This document shows positions 54,026 to 62,528 of a stretch of DNA of 64,000 nt, piece after piece. The first letter of the stretch is position 1. The number at the start of each line of letters is the position of its first letter. The notes under the pieces were generated by a model that saw only the letters and a list, made by a program, of their open reading frames with translations, had not been told where the DNA came from and did not search any database. The stretch comes from Cytophagales bacterium (GTDB taxonomy: Bacteria; Bacteroidota; Bacteroidia; Cytophagales; Thermoflexibacteraceae), in the NCBI GenBank assembly GCA_013299115.1, contig JAAFKA010000005.1:62001-126000 (forward strand), given 5' to 3'. The translations under genes were made by a program, and so were the position numbers.

Positions 54026-55237
54026 ATGGAAAAAATCACAATGACTGTGCCACCTGTTGGCGAGTCTATCAATGAAGTTACGATTGGTAACTGGACAAAA
54101 AAAGATGGTGATGCAGTCAAAATAGACGAAACTATTTGCGAAATAGAGTCGGACAAAGCCACCTTTGAGGTTACAGCCAAAGCAAGTGGCGTGTTGCGAA
54201 TCATAGCCCAAAAAGGAGATACCCTCAAAATTGGTGAGGTAATTTGCGAAATAGCTGCTTCGGGTGCTGCCGTTGCCACTGCCCAAACTCCTGCCACGCC
54301 GCCACCAGCTACCGAGCAACCTGCTACCGTTGAAAACTACGCCAAAGGACATACTTCGCCTGCGGCGGGCAAAATCTTGTCTGAAAAAGGAATCAATCCC
54401 GAAGAAGTGGCTGGTACAGGCAAAGACGGCAGAATCACCAAAGAAGATGCCCAAAATGCCCAAAAAACCACGACTTCTGTTCAGACTCCTGCTGCTCAGG
54501 TGGTTACACCTGCGGTAAGTGCTGCCCCTACAGACAACAGAGGTACGAGGAAAGAAAAAATGACTTCGTTGCGGAAAACAGTAGCCCGCCGTTTGGTGGC
54601 AGTGAAAAACGAAACGGCTATGCTCACCACTTTCAACGAGGTGGACATGAAACCTATTATGGATTTGCGAGCAAAATACAAGGAAAACTTTACCAAAAAA
54701 CACGAAATTGGCTTAGGTTTTATGTCTTTCTTTGTCAAAGCCTGCACCATAGCCCTCAAAGAATTTCCTGCGGTCAATGCCCAAGTGGAAGGCGAGGAAA
54801 TTGTGTTTAGCAACTTTGTAGATATGTCTATTGCGGTTTCTGCCCCCAAAGGCTTGGTAGTGCCTGTGATACGCAATGCAGAGGCTATGAGTTTTGCCGA
54901 AATAGAGAAAGAAATTGTCCGTTTGGCTACCAAAGCAAAAGAAAACAAACTAAGTATTCCTGAAATGACAGGAGGCACATTTACCATTACCAATGGCGGT
55001 ATTTTTGGCTCTATGCTTTCCACACCTATTATCAATGCCCCGCAGTCGGCTATTTTGGGTATGCACAACATAGTAGAAAGACCCGTTGCAATAAATGGCG
55101 AGGTGGTCATACGCCCCATCATGTACGTAGCTTTGTCTTACGACCACCGAATCATCGATGGCAGAGAGTCCGTAGGTTTCTTGGTAAGAGTCAAACAACT
55201 TTTGGAAGACCCAAACAGAATGTTATTGGCGGTGTAA
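54026..55237 (+). CDS. odhB: 2-oxoglutarate dehydrogenase E2 (dihydrolipoyl succinyltransferase)
   Basis: Core enzyme of the 2-oxoglutarate dehydrogenase complex in the TCA cycle; transfers succinyl from lipoyl to CoA. 403 aa from ATG 54026 (a TTG six bases earlier is rejected). One lipoyl domain with the lipoylated Lys in [10 protein letters not shown], a Pro/Ala/Thr linker, an E1/E3-binding domain ([20 protein letters not shown]) and a catalytic domain with [16 protein letters not shown], the His-x-x-x-Asp-Gly active site. A single lipoyl domain and ESDK pattern fit the succinyl enzyme better than acetyl. The E1 gene is not adjacent. Confidence 0.9.
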   Translation: MEKITMTVPPVGESINEVTIGNWTKKDGDAVKIDETICEIESDKATFEVTAKASGVLRIIAQKGDTLKIGEVICEIAASGAAVATAQTPATPPPATEQPATVENYAKGHTSPAAGKILSEKGINPEEVAGTGKDGRITKEDAQNAQKTTTSVQTPAAQVVTPAVSAAPTDNRGTRKEKMTSLRKTVARRLVAVKNETAMLTTFNEVDMKPIMDLRAKYKENFTKKHEIGLGFMSFFVKACTIALKEFPAVNAQVEGEEIVFSNFVDMSIAVSAPKGLVVPVIRNAEAMSFAEIEKEIVRLATKAKENKLSIPEMTGGTFTITNGGIFGSMLSTPIINAPQSAILGMHNIVERPVAINGEVVIRPIMYVALSYDHRIIDGRESVGFLVRVKQLLEDPNRMLLAV

Positions 55238-55248
55238 GTTATTTGAAT

Positions 55249-55270
55249 GTAGCATAGGCTTTAGCCTGTG
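55249..55270 (+). repeat. REP-like GTAG palindrome after odhB
   Basis: GTAG followed by arms CATAGG and CCTGTG around CTTTAG, 12 bp after the odhB stop. Confidence 0.7.
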
Positions 55271-55311
55271 TGCTTTTGGTTGTAGTTGCGCCACTGTGTT
55301 ACAACCGAAAG

Positions 55312-55338
55312 GCTTGCGGGTTTGAGAAACCCGCAAGC
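55312..55338. repeat. TGAG-loop hairpin between odhB and the OM barrel gene
   Basis: Arms GCTTGCGGGTTT and AAACCCGCAAGC around TGAG-type loop, perfect. It lies 15 bp before the stop of the convergent outer-membrane protein gene and could terminate both. Confidence 0.75.
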
Positions 55339-55353
55339 ACTTATAATTTTCTA

Positions 55354-56034
55354 TTACCTATATTGTCTCTTTTTCAATCCCAGTGTGGCGTGAAGCCAAA
55401 TAGATTGGTAGGAAGCCGAAGAATTATAATTAGTTGAGCTTTTCCAAGGATTTTCTGCAACCAAATTTTTTACACCGTGATTATACCGCAAATCTGTTTG
55501 CAAAGCAAAAGGCAAATTTAACCACCTATAACCTACGCCTATCATGGGCGAAATTTCCCATTGTTTGTAAAAATAATCTGTAATAGGCACAGCCACTAAA
55601 TTGTCTACATCAAGCATATAATCTGCACGCAAACCTCCTAAAACATACCAATTAGGCAATCTGTCTAACAAAAAAACTTTTACTATTGGTGTAACACCAA
55701 CATAACTAACAAAAGCCTCTCGATTATTTCGGTTCAATCCACGTAAAAAAACATTGCCTGTAGCACCTATTACTACTTTCCTCGATAATTGATACTCTAA
55801 TGAAACTCCTAACGACATACTAAAAGCCATTTTAGTAGCACCGCTTACCATTGGAGGCAAGTTAAGATTGCCCAATGTATTGTATAAAAAAGGAGAAGAA
55901 GGAATTTGTTGAAAGTTCATTACATTACCAACGGCTGCGAGGTCTAAACCAAATTTCCATCTTGTTTGGGCAAAACTGGTTGAATTGCTAAATAACAAAA
56001 AAGAAAAACAAAAGAATAAAAGAATACGAAACAT
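55354..56034 (-). CDS. Outer-membrane beta-barrel family protein
   Basis: 226 aa with signal peptide (ILLFFCFSFLLFSNSTSFA). Alternating hydrophobic/polar strands with aromatic ends (WKFGLDLAAVG, FSMSLGVSLEYQLS, WYVLGGLRADYML, EISPMIGVGYRWL) and a final strand SIWLHATLGLKKRQYR indicate an 8-strand-type porin or OmpA-like barrel of the Bacteroidota DUF type. Specific function unknown. Convergent with odhB. Confidence 0.75.
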   Translation of the reverse strand: MFRILLFFCFSFLLFSNSTSFAQTRWKFGLDLAAVGNVMNFQQIPSSPFLYNTLGNLNLPPMVSGATKMAFSMSLGVSLEYQLSRKVVIGATGNVFLRGLNRNNREAFVSYVGVTPIVKVFLLDRLPNWYVLGGLRADYMLDVDNLVAVPITDYFYKQWEISPMIGVGYRWLNLPFALQTDLRYNHGVKNLVAENPWKSSTNYNSSASYQSIWLHATLGLKKRQYR

Positions 56035-56322
56035 AAAAGTTTGTAGTAAATTTATTAAAAACAGAAAATCAACATCTGAAAAAATTAATTGATAGATTGC
56101 TGCCTAACAGACCCACAGGAACTTAATAGGATGATTTATTAAGTTTTCAAAATCTGAAAATCTAACTTATGATAACCTTCATAGACCTTACCTCTACAAT
56201 TTTTGCCCATTAATTGTTTTCGCAAGCTATTTTCTTTAACTTTCGGCACGCTAAAAAAATATTCTATGCAGTTCTACATGATTATGATGTTGTTTAGTAT
56301 TCCTATTTGAGAACTTAAAAAA

Positions 56323-56698
56323 TTATAGCAGTAGGCAGCGAATGGCAGGAAAAATTGCAACTATTAACCTCTGTGCTATGGCTATTTGTGGATATTTGTA
56401 AGTTTGGTTGTGTATTTGGCAACTCCCCACACTTTGCATACCTTGTATGCTGTTGGTCAGAAAAACTTCTTGGGCATCTTGCAAAGCCAATAGAGGTAAG
56501 GGTTGTTCTTGGTAGCTAAGTTTCTGTTTTTCAGCTATTTGCAAGATGATTGTTCGCATAATTCCGTTGATACAACCTTCTTATAACGGTGGCGTAAGCA
56601 GCAATTTATCAAAAATACCCATACCGAAAACCTCGATTGGTAGTAGAGAAAATAGGCTGATTGGCAGGTAAAATTTGTCCGTTGTAGTTGATAAACAT
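56323..56698 (-). pseudogene. Class IV aminotransferase remnant with internal deletion
   Basis: The N-terminus is present at 56698 (MFINYNGQILPANQP, FSTTNRGFRYG), which is the start of a BCAT/4-amino-4-deoxychorismate-lyase type protein. After GFRYGYF comes a stop. The C-terminus then reappears in another frame: EGCINGIMRTIILQIAEKQ, then LPLLALQDAQEVFLTNSIQG, KYPQIAIAQRLI. Residues that should lie between (about 150, with the PLP lysine) are missing. So the gene has lost its active site and is dead. The 78-aa ORF 56559-56323 should not be annotated as a gene. Confidence 0.8.
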
Positions 56699-56762
56699 GG
56701 GTTCACATAATAATTTTGAATGCTTAATGCTTTTGGTTTGCAACCGTTACTATACAACTGCT

Positions 56763-57557
56763 TTACTTTTCTCCTTGATTGATCAAGTAAGGAGTCTTAC
56801 CATCAGTAATAATAATTTTGGTATTTGGTGACAAAGAAAGTTTTTGCATAACCTCCAAACTTTTATATTGGATTAAGATAGGTGTGAGACCTTCCGCTAT
56901 TATTTTTTGGGCATCTCTTATACCTTCCGCCTCTATTCTTTTTCTTTCTGCCTCCTGTTTTTCTTTGTTTAACACAAACTCCATACGTTGAGCATCTTGT
57001 TCGGCTCTTAGTTTAGATTCTATTGCCTCAGACAACCCATTAGGTAATTTGATAGACTTAAGCAATACATTTTCTATAACAAAACCTCTATTTCCCAAAA
57101 TGGTTGTCATTTTTTGAGCTATTTCTGTTTCTATTGTTTCCCTTTGAATGGTGTGCATATCTTTGGCGTAAAATTTTGCCGTTACGTCTGCGGTGGCAGA
57201 CCTTAATACACTCATAATAATTTGTTCGCCAAAACGGATTTTGCCTACGTCTTTTAGAATCTGAACTGCTTGGTCGCCTCGTATATGATATAAAATAGAC
57301 AATTCTGCCCCAATAGTTAATCCCTCTTTGGAGGGCAAGGCATCGAGAGCCACCTGCATATTGAGGGTTCGAGTAGGTATTTTCAAAATGGTAGCAGTAA
57401 AAGGATTGACCACATACATACCCGCAGACAATACACGCGGAATCAGCTTACCCATGCGGCGGCGAACTCCTACCTCATCTTGGCGAACTATTGCACAACT
57501 CGTCAATATTGTAGTCAAGATACAGACCACAAGAGTCTTATTTAAAAACTTAATCAT
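56763..57557 (-). CDS. Prohibitin/SPFH-domain lipoprotein
   Basis: 264 aa. Signal peptide with lipobox (LTTILTSCAIVRQ). The SPFH domain covers ~residues 25-180 (VGVRRRMGKLIPRVLSAGMYVVNPF; FYAKDMHTIQRETIETEIA). A charged coiled coil follows (RAEQDAQRMEFVLNKEKQEAERKRIEAEGIRDAQ, split here) and GKTPYLINQ at the end. Prohibitin-like proteins form ring-shaped membrane scaffolds. A lipidated SPFH protein is less common than a membrane-helix one. The function in this organism is unknown. Confidence 0.88.
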   Translation of the reverse strand: MIKFLNKTLVVCILTTILTSCAIVRQDEVGVRRRMGKLIPRVLSAGMYVVNPFTATILKIPTRTLNMQVALDALPSKEGLTIGAELSILYHIRGDQAVQILKDVGKIRFGEQIIMSVLRSATADVTAKFYAKDMHTIQRETIETEIAQKMTTILGNRGFVIENVLLKSIKLPNGLSEAIESKLRAEQDAQRMEFVLNKEKQEAERKRIEAEGIRDAQKIIAEGLTPILIQYKSLEVMQKLSLSPNTKIIITDGKTPYLINQGEK

Positions 57558-57643
57558 AGTTTGTCGTAAAGTTATTTGATAAGTTTAACAAAGAAAAGGT
57601 AAAAAAGTTTAAAGTTAATTTGAATAATTGGCTAAAATTAAAG

Positions 57644-57707
57644 AAACTGTCTGAAAAGTTGGTAGTGCGTTGATGTAATGCTGCAACTACTAACTTTCAG
57701 ACAGTTT
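57644..57707. terminator. Terminator after the pspC gene
   Basis: Arms AAACTGTCTGAAA and TTTCAGACAGTTT, extended inward by GTTGGTAGT/ACTACTAAC-like pairing. It lies 54 bp downstream of the PspC/GIN gene (minus strand), before the SPFH gene. Confidence 0.6.
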
Positions 57708-57760
57708 GTTCTCTGTCAAAATTCAAAACTAAATTAAAAGTCCAACCTTTAAAACTCCTT

Positions 57761-60244
57761 TTAATCCTCGTCCTCTTTCTCTATATTTCCTTTGCCCGAT
57801 ATTTTGGCGTCGCCTTTGTGCGATATTTTGCTGGCAGCTAAACTGTTGAAAGTCAATGTTTTTTCTACATTTACTTCGGCTTCGCTTGCCCCGTTGGTTT
57901 GCAAATTGGCAGTCGACAATTCCAAATCAAAAGCATAGAGTTCAGAAGCTCCGTCGAGGTCGAAGTCGCCAGAGTCGGCTGTGCCTTTGATACGTAGGCT
58001 GGCTTTTCCGTTGAGTTTGGTTATCACTTTTTTGGCTGTAACCTCTGCGTCTATGTCCACCGCATCATTCGCCTCAATGGTCAAGTTGTCGACTTTAAAA
58101 TCAACAATATTGATGTCGCATTTGCCGTTTGCTTTCAAAGAAGTGAGCAAAGGCATTCTAATTGTAACATCGGGGGCATCTGCCATGACGTTGATAGTCA
58201 ATACTTTGCCATTTTGCGTTACTGTAAAATCTTTGAGTTCGTTGTCTTCGCCTTCAATGATTACGCCAAATTCGTTTGCTTGTTCTATGGTAACATCAGC
58301 CGTAGAATTGATGACTAAGGCATCGAAATCTTTGTTCAAAAACTTCCTGTACCCTTCCTCTGAATTTTCAGATTCTATGCCTGCTGTTTTGTCTTTGTCG
58401 CAAGTCAAACAACGCAAACCTTTGCCTTCTTCGTACCGCCAACGATTGGTTTCTATCACATCTTTGCGGTTGTACCCATGTGGTGTTACGGTATTGCGAA
58501 GTATTTTTCGCAAGTTTTTGGTCATCACAAACTCTTGATTATAAGGCATTAAGAACTCCAATTTTACAGTTTGTCCTCTGAAAATAGACTCCGCACCAAA
58601 CTCGGCTTGGTTGTCAAAAACAATTCGGTTTTTGTCCTGCACTATTTCATAATTGAGCATTTGGGCATTTTGGGCAGCATCTGCATTGTCCAGCCCTCTT
58701 GCCGTAATGTGTTTGATAACTTTTGCCTCTTTGCCTTCATAACCTTTGATAGTCAAAGCTACTTCGTTCCATTCTAAGGCATCGGAGTCAGAGTCATTGA
58801 GGTCGAGAATCAAGGCTTCGTTAGAGTCTTTGAAAGTAATAGCCTGTTCCACTGTTTCGCTGTGTTTGAATTTTTGAGCAACTTGGGCAGTAACCGAAGT
58901 GGCAACTACGGCACTCAAAATCCAGACTCCAAACAAAGACCAAGCAAAAATATTGCTTACAATTTTGCGTTTGCTGATGAGAGAAATCCCTGTTAGCACT
59001 AAGGCAATGGAAGGAATGAGGAGCAACACATAGCCCGCATAAATTCCCGTAGTTGGTATAATTTCTGCCACCATACTCACTGGCATATCTCCTAATTTGA
59101 TAAATCTATTGGAATAGCCACCAAAAGTACCTAAAATTCCCAACAAAGCACCAGTAAAAGCTACAATGAAAACAAAGCCTAAAAATGTAAACTTCAAGCC
59201 CAAAATGATACGCAAGACCTGCAAAGTGAAGTTGCCAAAAGGCTGCACCAAAGGCGTAAGAAAACCAATGACCTGAGCCACCAAACGGAAGGGGAACAAC
59301 AAGATTTTTGCAAACAGAGTTTCGTCTTGATTTTCGCCTATGTTCAGGTTTTCTTTCACTTTTTCCTCTATGTTTCGCAGCGTAATGGGTTCTCCTTCCA
59401 TTTGCATTTTTTCGGTCAAGGTTTTAGCCTCTGGCGTGATTGCCCACAAAATACAGTATGCAATCAAGGTAGTACCTCCCAAAATCATACCCAAAGCCAA
59501 CAAAATACGGATAACCGTAACATCTACGCCAAAGTAAGCAGCCAAACCACTTGCCACGCCACCCAGCACTTTGTTGTCGGGATTGCGGAATAGTTTTTTG
59601 ATTCGTGTATCTTCTTCCAAGTCGTTAGATTCGGGCAAAGAAACCCAGCAAACGACATAAACAATGAAGGCAACGCCACTCACCGAAACCATGTAAAACC
59701 AGTCGAACAGCGTAGCCAAAAACAACAATCGTATCCACAAAGGGTCTAAGCCTAAGTAGTGGGCTATGCCCGCCGCCACGCCGCCAATTAGCTTGCGTTT
59801 GTTGTCTTTATACAGCTTGCGTGCCTCTTTGGGCTGCGAAGTCGTATAGGTTTGGCTTTTGGTTTGTTGTTGGTAACTTTTCCCAAAATCCTGTTCCTGA
59901 TAGTTTGGATTGGTGTTTTGGGTAGAAGAATAATTAGGTTGAGCCGTTTTTTGGGTGTTTTTTGCAAAAACATTTTCCTCTACTGCCTGAAAATCCTCTA
60001 CGCTACCCATAGTAGCCACCAAGTCATCGATGTCTTCTACGTTTATTACCTGTTTATTGTCGCCCAACCTTGCCAAAAAGATTTCGGCAATGCGGTTTTC
60101 TATGTCTGCAATAATTTCATTGCTGTCTTCATAGCTCGAAAAATAGCGGTGAATAGACAACAAATATTCTTTCAGCCTGTCGTAGCCATCTTCTTCTATG
60201 TAAAAGATAATGCCCGATATATTGATATTGATGTTCTTTTTCAT
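57761..60244 (-). CDS. Double PspC-domain membrane protein with GIN (DUF2807) domain
   Basis: 827 aa. Residues 1-95 form a PspC-associated N-terminal domain (IIFYIEEDGYDRLKEYL; IADIENRIAEIFLARLG). Two PspC domains follow: ~145-205 (KLYKDNKRKLIGGVAAGIAHYLG) and ~225-290 (RNPDNKVLGGVASGLAAYFG). Several membrane helices lie at ~335-470. A C-terminal beta-helix GIN/DUF2807 domain (~610-800) has LTINVMADAPDVTIRMPLL and VKGKASLRIKGTADSG. PspC-like proteins act in envelope stress. It is directly downstream of the padR gene (12-bp gap) and presumably under its control, as in related Bacteroidota. Confidence 0.9.
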   Translation of the reverse strand: MKKNININISGIIFYIEEDGYDRLKEYLLSIHRYFSSYEDSNEIIADIENRIAEIFLARLGDNKQVINVEDIDDLVATMGSVEDFQAVEENVFAKNTQKTAQPNYSSTQNTNPNYQEQDFGKSYQQQTKSQTYTTSQPKEARKLYKDNKRKLIGGVAAGIAHYLGLDPLWIRLLFLATLFDWFYMVSVSGVAFIVYVVCWVSLPESNDLEEDTRIKKLFRNPDNKVLGGVASGLAAYFGVDVTVIRILLALGMILGGTTLIAYCILWAITPEAKTLTEKMQMEGEPITLRNIEEKVKENLNIGENQDETLFAKILLFPFRLVAQVIGFLTPLVQPFGNFTLQVLRIILGLKFTFLGFVFIVAFTGALLGILGTFGGYSNRFIKLGDMPVSMVAEIIPTTGIYAGYVLLLIPSIALVLTGISLISKRKIVSNIFAWSLFGVWILSAVVATSVTAQVAQKFKHSETVEQAITFKDSNEALILDLNDSDSDALEWNEVALTIKGYEGKEAKVIKHITARGLDNADAAQNAQMLNYEIVQDKNRIVFDNQAEFGAESIFRGQTVKLEFLMPYNQEFVMTKNLRKILRNTVTPHGYNRKDVIETNRWRYEEGKGLRCLTCDKDKTAGIESENSEEGYRKFLNKDFDALVINSTADVTIEQANEFGVIIEGEDNELKDFTVTQNGKVLTINVMADAPDVTIRMPLLTSLKANGKCDINIVDFKVDNLTIEANDAVDIDAEVTAKKVITKLNGKASLRIKGTADSGDFDLDGASELYAFDLELSTANLQTNGASEAEVNVEKTLTFNSLAASKISHKGDAKISGKGNIEKEDED

Positions 60245-60256
60245 GGATTCAAGTTG

Positions 60257-60586
60257 TTAATTTTTCTGAACAATTTGATTGGTAGAAACAACCAAATCGA
60301 ACCAAGTAGTGCGGATTTGATTGAGAAAATCCTGCCCTTTGGCAGTGATGGAGTAGTATTTTCGGGGAGGTCCTGCAATGGACTCTACCCACCGATAGTC
60401 TAACAATTCGGCTTTGCGGAGTCGGGTCAGCAGAGGGTACAAAGTACCTTCCGCAGCCATAATCCTTGCCCCTGTGAGTTCTGTAAGCATATCCGTAGCA
60501 TAAACTTCGCCGCGTGAAATGATGCTCAGGATACAAAACTCTAAAATGCCTTTTCGCATTTGTATTTGCGTGTTTTCCAAGTCCAT
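60257..60586 (-). CDS. PadR-family transcriptional regulator
   Basis: 109 aa from ATG 60586: a winged helix with RKGILEFCILSIISRGEVYAT, TLYPLLTRLRKAELL and GPPRKYYSITAKG. These are PadR signatures; family length is ~110, which favours 60586. A longer frame to ATG 60637 exists and would overlap a small upstream ORF by ATGA; it adds 17 residues not seen in the family. Probable local repressor of the pspC operon, sensing an unknown ligand. Confidence 0.88.
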   Translation of the reverse strand: MDLENTQIQMRKGILEFCILSIISRGEVYATDMLTELTGARIMAAEGTLYPLLTRLRKAELLDYRWVESIAGPPRKYYSITAKGQDFLNQIRTTWFDLVVSTNQIVQKN

Positions 60587-60633
60587 ATTGAAATCATGAA
60601 TTTGCGTGTGATGTTGATTAAAAAATTGGCGTG

Positions 60634-60747
60634 TCATTGGTTTTGCTTTACAGCCTCCGTCTGCGAAATTTTACCTCCCTTTACTTTAGAGGTATTGGTG
60701 GCAACTTCCAATCCTGTAATTGCCACCTGTCCTACATTATTTTTCAT
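60634..60747 (-). CDS. Possible 37-aa leader or small protein upstream of padR
   Basis: Frame MKNNVGQVAITGLEVATNT, then SKVKGGKISQTEAVKQNQ, then TGA. Its TGA overlaps an in-frame ATG of the padR frame by four bases (ATGA), which suggests translational coupling. It follows an A/C-rich (CAAAA)n leader. No recognised family; could be a coupling leader peptide. Low confidence because it is short. Confidence 0.35.
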   Translation of the reverse strand: MKNNVGQVAITGLEVATNTSKVKGGKISQTEAVKQNQ

Positions 60748-60760
60748 AGTAGTTTTACTT

Positions 60761-60802
<42 letters not shown>

Positions 60803-60824
60803 ATTTTACCTACTTTTTGCTTTA

Positions 60825-62216
60825 TTACTCAATTTTCTTTGCATTAAAATTTTCGCCATTCCCCTTCACATTAAAGCCTATAATTTTTCCAGTTTTATCT
60901 TGTAAAAATGTATTGGTCATCATAAAGCCGTAGTCGTAAAAAAAGAAAGTTGTATCGTTATTAAAACGCATCAAACTACGCTGAGGACTGTAACTGTCCT
61001 TAAAAAACAGTTTCCCATTTTGTTTGGTAATAGTTACTTTTTGGTCTGTTACATCATTCCATTTGTAAGTTCCTGTGTATTTGTCTAATATTTTTTCGTT
61101 AACTTTTGCCTCCTTAAAGTTGTATCTTTTACCTGATGCAATATGCGTTAAGATTGTCCCTAAACTTAAAAAATCAGTCATACTTTGATTATTCAAGATA
61201 AGAACTAAGACATCTTCTTTTGGATTATAAATTTCACAAGCATTATAGCCAAAATTTCTACCACCGTGATGAATAATTGGAATGCCAAAAGCATCATGTA
61301 TTTCAAAGCCAAAACCATAATTTACTGGTTCGCCATTTTTGAGTAGGTAGGGCATAGTGGCTTTATCTAACAATTCTTTTGAAACAATTTTATAATTAAA
61401 AACGGCTGTATGCCACTTATAGTAATCATCAACGGTTGTAGCTATTCCGCCTGCACCATTATTATTAATGTAGTCGGGTCTGCATTTCAGTATTTTTCCT
61501 GTACTATCTCTTTCATAACCCTCCGCTTTATTGGGAATAATTGCAAATGAATTTTCTATAAAAGTATTTTTCATTTGTAGTGGCTCAAAAAAATTAGTTC
61601 GCAGATAATTACAAAATGATTGATTGGATACTTGTTCTATAATAGATTCCAAAAGCAAATAAGAAGGATTGCTGTAACTAAACTGAGTACCTGGTTCAAA
61701 TTTTAGTGAAATGTTCTTAAATAGGCTAATTAATTGATTTTTTGAGTAATTTTTAAGTTGGCTTATATTATCGTCAAATTCTTTTACATCGTCTGTGATG
61801 CCAGAAGTATGACTTAATAAATGCTCGATAGTAATCGAATAATTTCCTGTATTGAAATTTGGAAAGTACTTCTTTAAATCATCTTTTAAGTTGATTTTAC
61901 CCTCCTGAACCAATTTGAGAATGGCTAATGCAGTAAATTGTTTTGTAATAGACCCTATTTCAAAGACTGTTTGGGAGGAAACAAGTGTATTTAATTCTAT
62001 GTTAGATTTGCCAAAGGCTTTTTTATAAAAAATAGTACCTTTTTTAGCAATTAAAATAGATATTCCAATGCTATCGTTTGAACAATGGTCTTTAATAACC
62101 TTGTCAATCGTATTTTCGACACCCCAAAATTTTTCTTTGGTTGTTTTTTGAGCAAATACAAATATTGGCAAAAAACTATTTGCAAACAACATCAATAGGA
62201 GTATCATGTTTTTCAT
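60825..62216 (-). CDS. Serine hydrolase of the beta-lactamase/class C family
   Basis: 463 aa from ATG 62216 (MKNMILLLMLFANSFLPIF, signal peptide). Active-site Ser-x-x-Lys in EIGSITKQFTAL, Tyr-x-Asn in FSYSNPSYLLLE, and the HHGG-like motif IIHHGGRNFGYNA. A C-terminal ~100-residue lipocalin-like domain (TGTYKWNDVTDQKVT) follows. Such proteins are usually D-amino-acid or peptide hydrolases/esterases rather than true beta-lactamases. Longer starts at 62267 and 62318 are possible, but a -7-like box at 62276-62283 argues for a start downstream. Confidence 0.85.
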   Translation of the reverse strand: MKNMILLLMLFANSFLPIFVFAQKTTKEKFWGVENTIDKVIKDHCSNDSIGISILIAKKGTIFYKKAFGKSNIELNTLVSSQTVFEIGSITKQFTALAILKLVQEGKINLKDDLKKYFPNFNTGNYSITIEHLLSHTSGITDDVKEFDDNISQLKNYSKNQLISLFKNISLKFEPGTQFSYSNPSYLLLESIIEQVSNQSFCNYLRTNFFEPLQMKNTFIENSFAIIPNKAEGYERDSTGKILKCRPDYINNNGAGGIATTVDDYYKWHTAVFNYKIVSKELLDKATMPYLLKNGEPVNYGFGFEIHDAFGIPIIHHGGRNFGYNACEIYNPKEDVLVLILNNQSMTDFLSLGTILTHIASGKRYNFKEAKVNEKILDKYTGTYKWNDVTDQKVTITKQNGKLFFKDSYSPQRSLMRFNNDTTFFFYDYGFMMTNTFLQDKTGKIIGFNVKGNGENFNAKKIE

Positions 62217-62275
62217 TTTGTATAATAATAGTATGATGAGTAAAGAAGTTATACTTTGTTTTTTCATTAACGTAA

Positions 62276-62283
62276 CAAAGGTA
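62276..62283 (-). promoter_or_regulatory. Putative -7 box of the serine hydrolase gene
   Basis: Minus-strand TACCTTTG fits TAnnTTTG, 59 bp before the chosen ATG and only 8 bp before the alternative ATG at 62267. Confidence 0.45.
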
Positions 62284-62432
62284 TAAAAAGTTACTATGTA
62301 ATGCAAGGTACTGAACATATTTTTTTACTATTTATTAGCAGCTACCAATTATAGAAACTATTGCAGGGAATATTAGATAGAAAATATGAGATTAAATAAC
62401 TGATAATCAATTATTTAACTTTAAAACAGGTA

Positions 62433-62485
62433 AAAATACCAAGCATAAAAGATAGTTTCTTTTTTGTATGCTTGGTATTTTTTCT
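62433..62485 (-). terminator. Terminator of the S41 protease gene
   Basis: Arms AAAATACCAAGCATA and TATGCTTGGTATTTT, perfect 15 bp, with a 19-nt loop, 44 bp after the S41 stop. Confidence 0.75.
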
Positions 62486-62528
62486 AAGCATTATTTTATG
62501 ACACGACCAAATTATTTGTTCAGTTCAC

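Noticed and set aside
56323-56559. 78-aa ORF as an independent gene
   Set aside because: It is the C-terminal part of a broken class IV aminotransferase whose N-terminus is visible at 56698.
60825-62216. Antibiotic-resistance beta-lactamase
   Set aside because: It has the class C fold motifs plus a lipocalin-like C-terminal domain; that architecture usually belongs to esterases or peptidases and does not show resistance.
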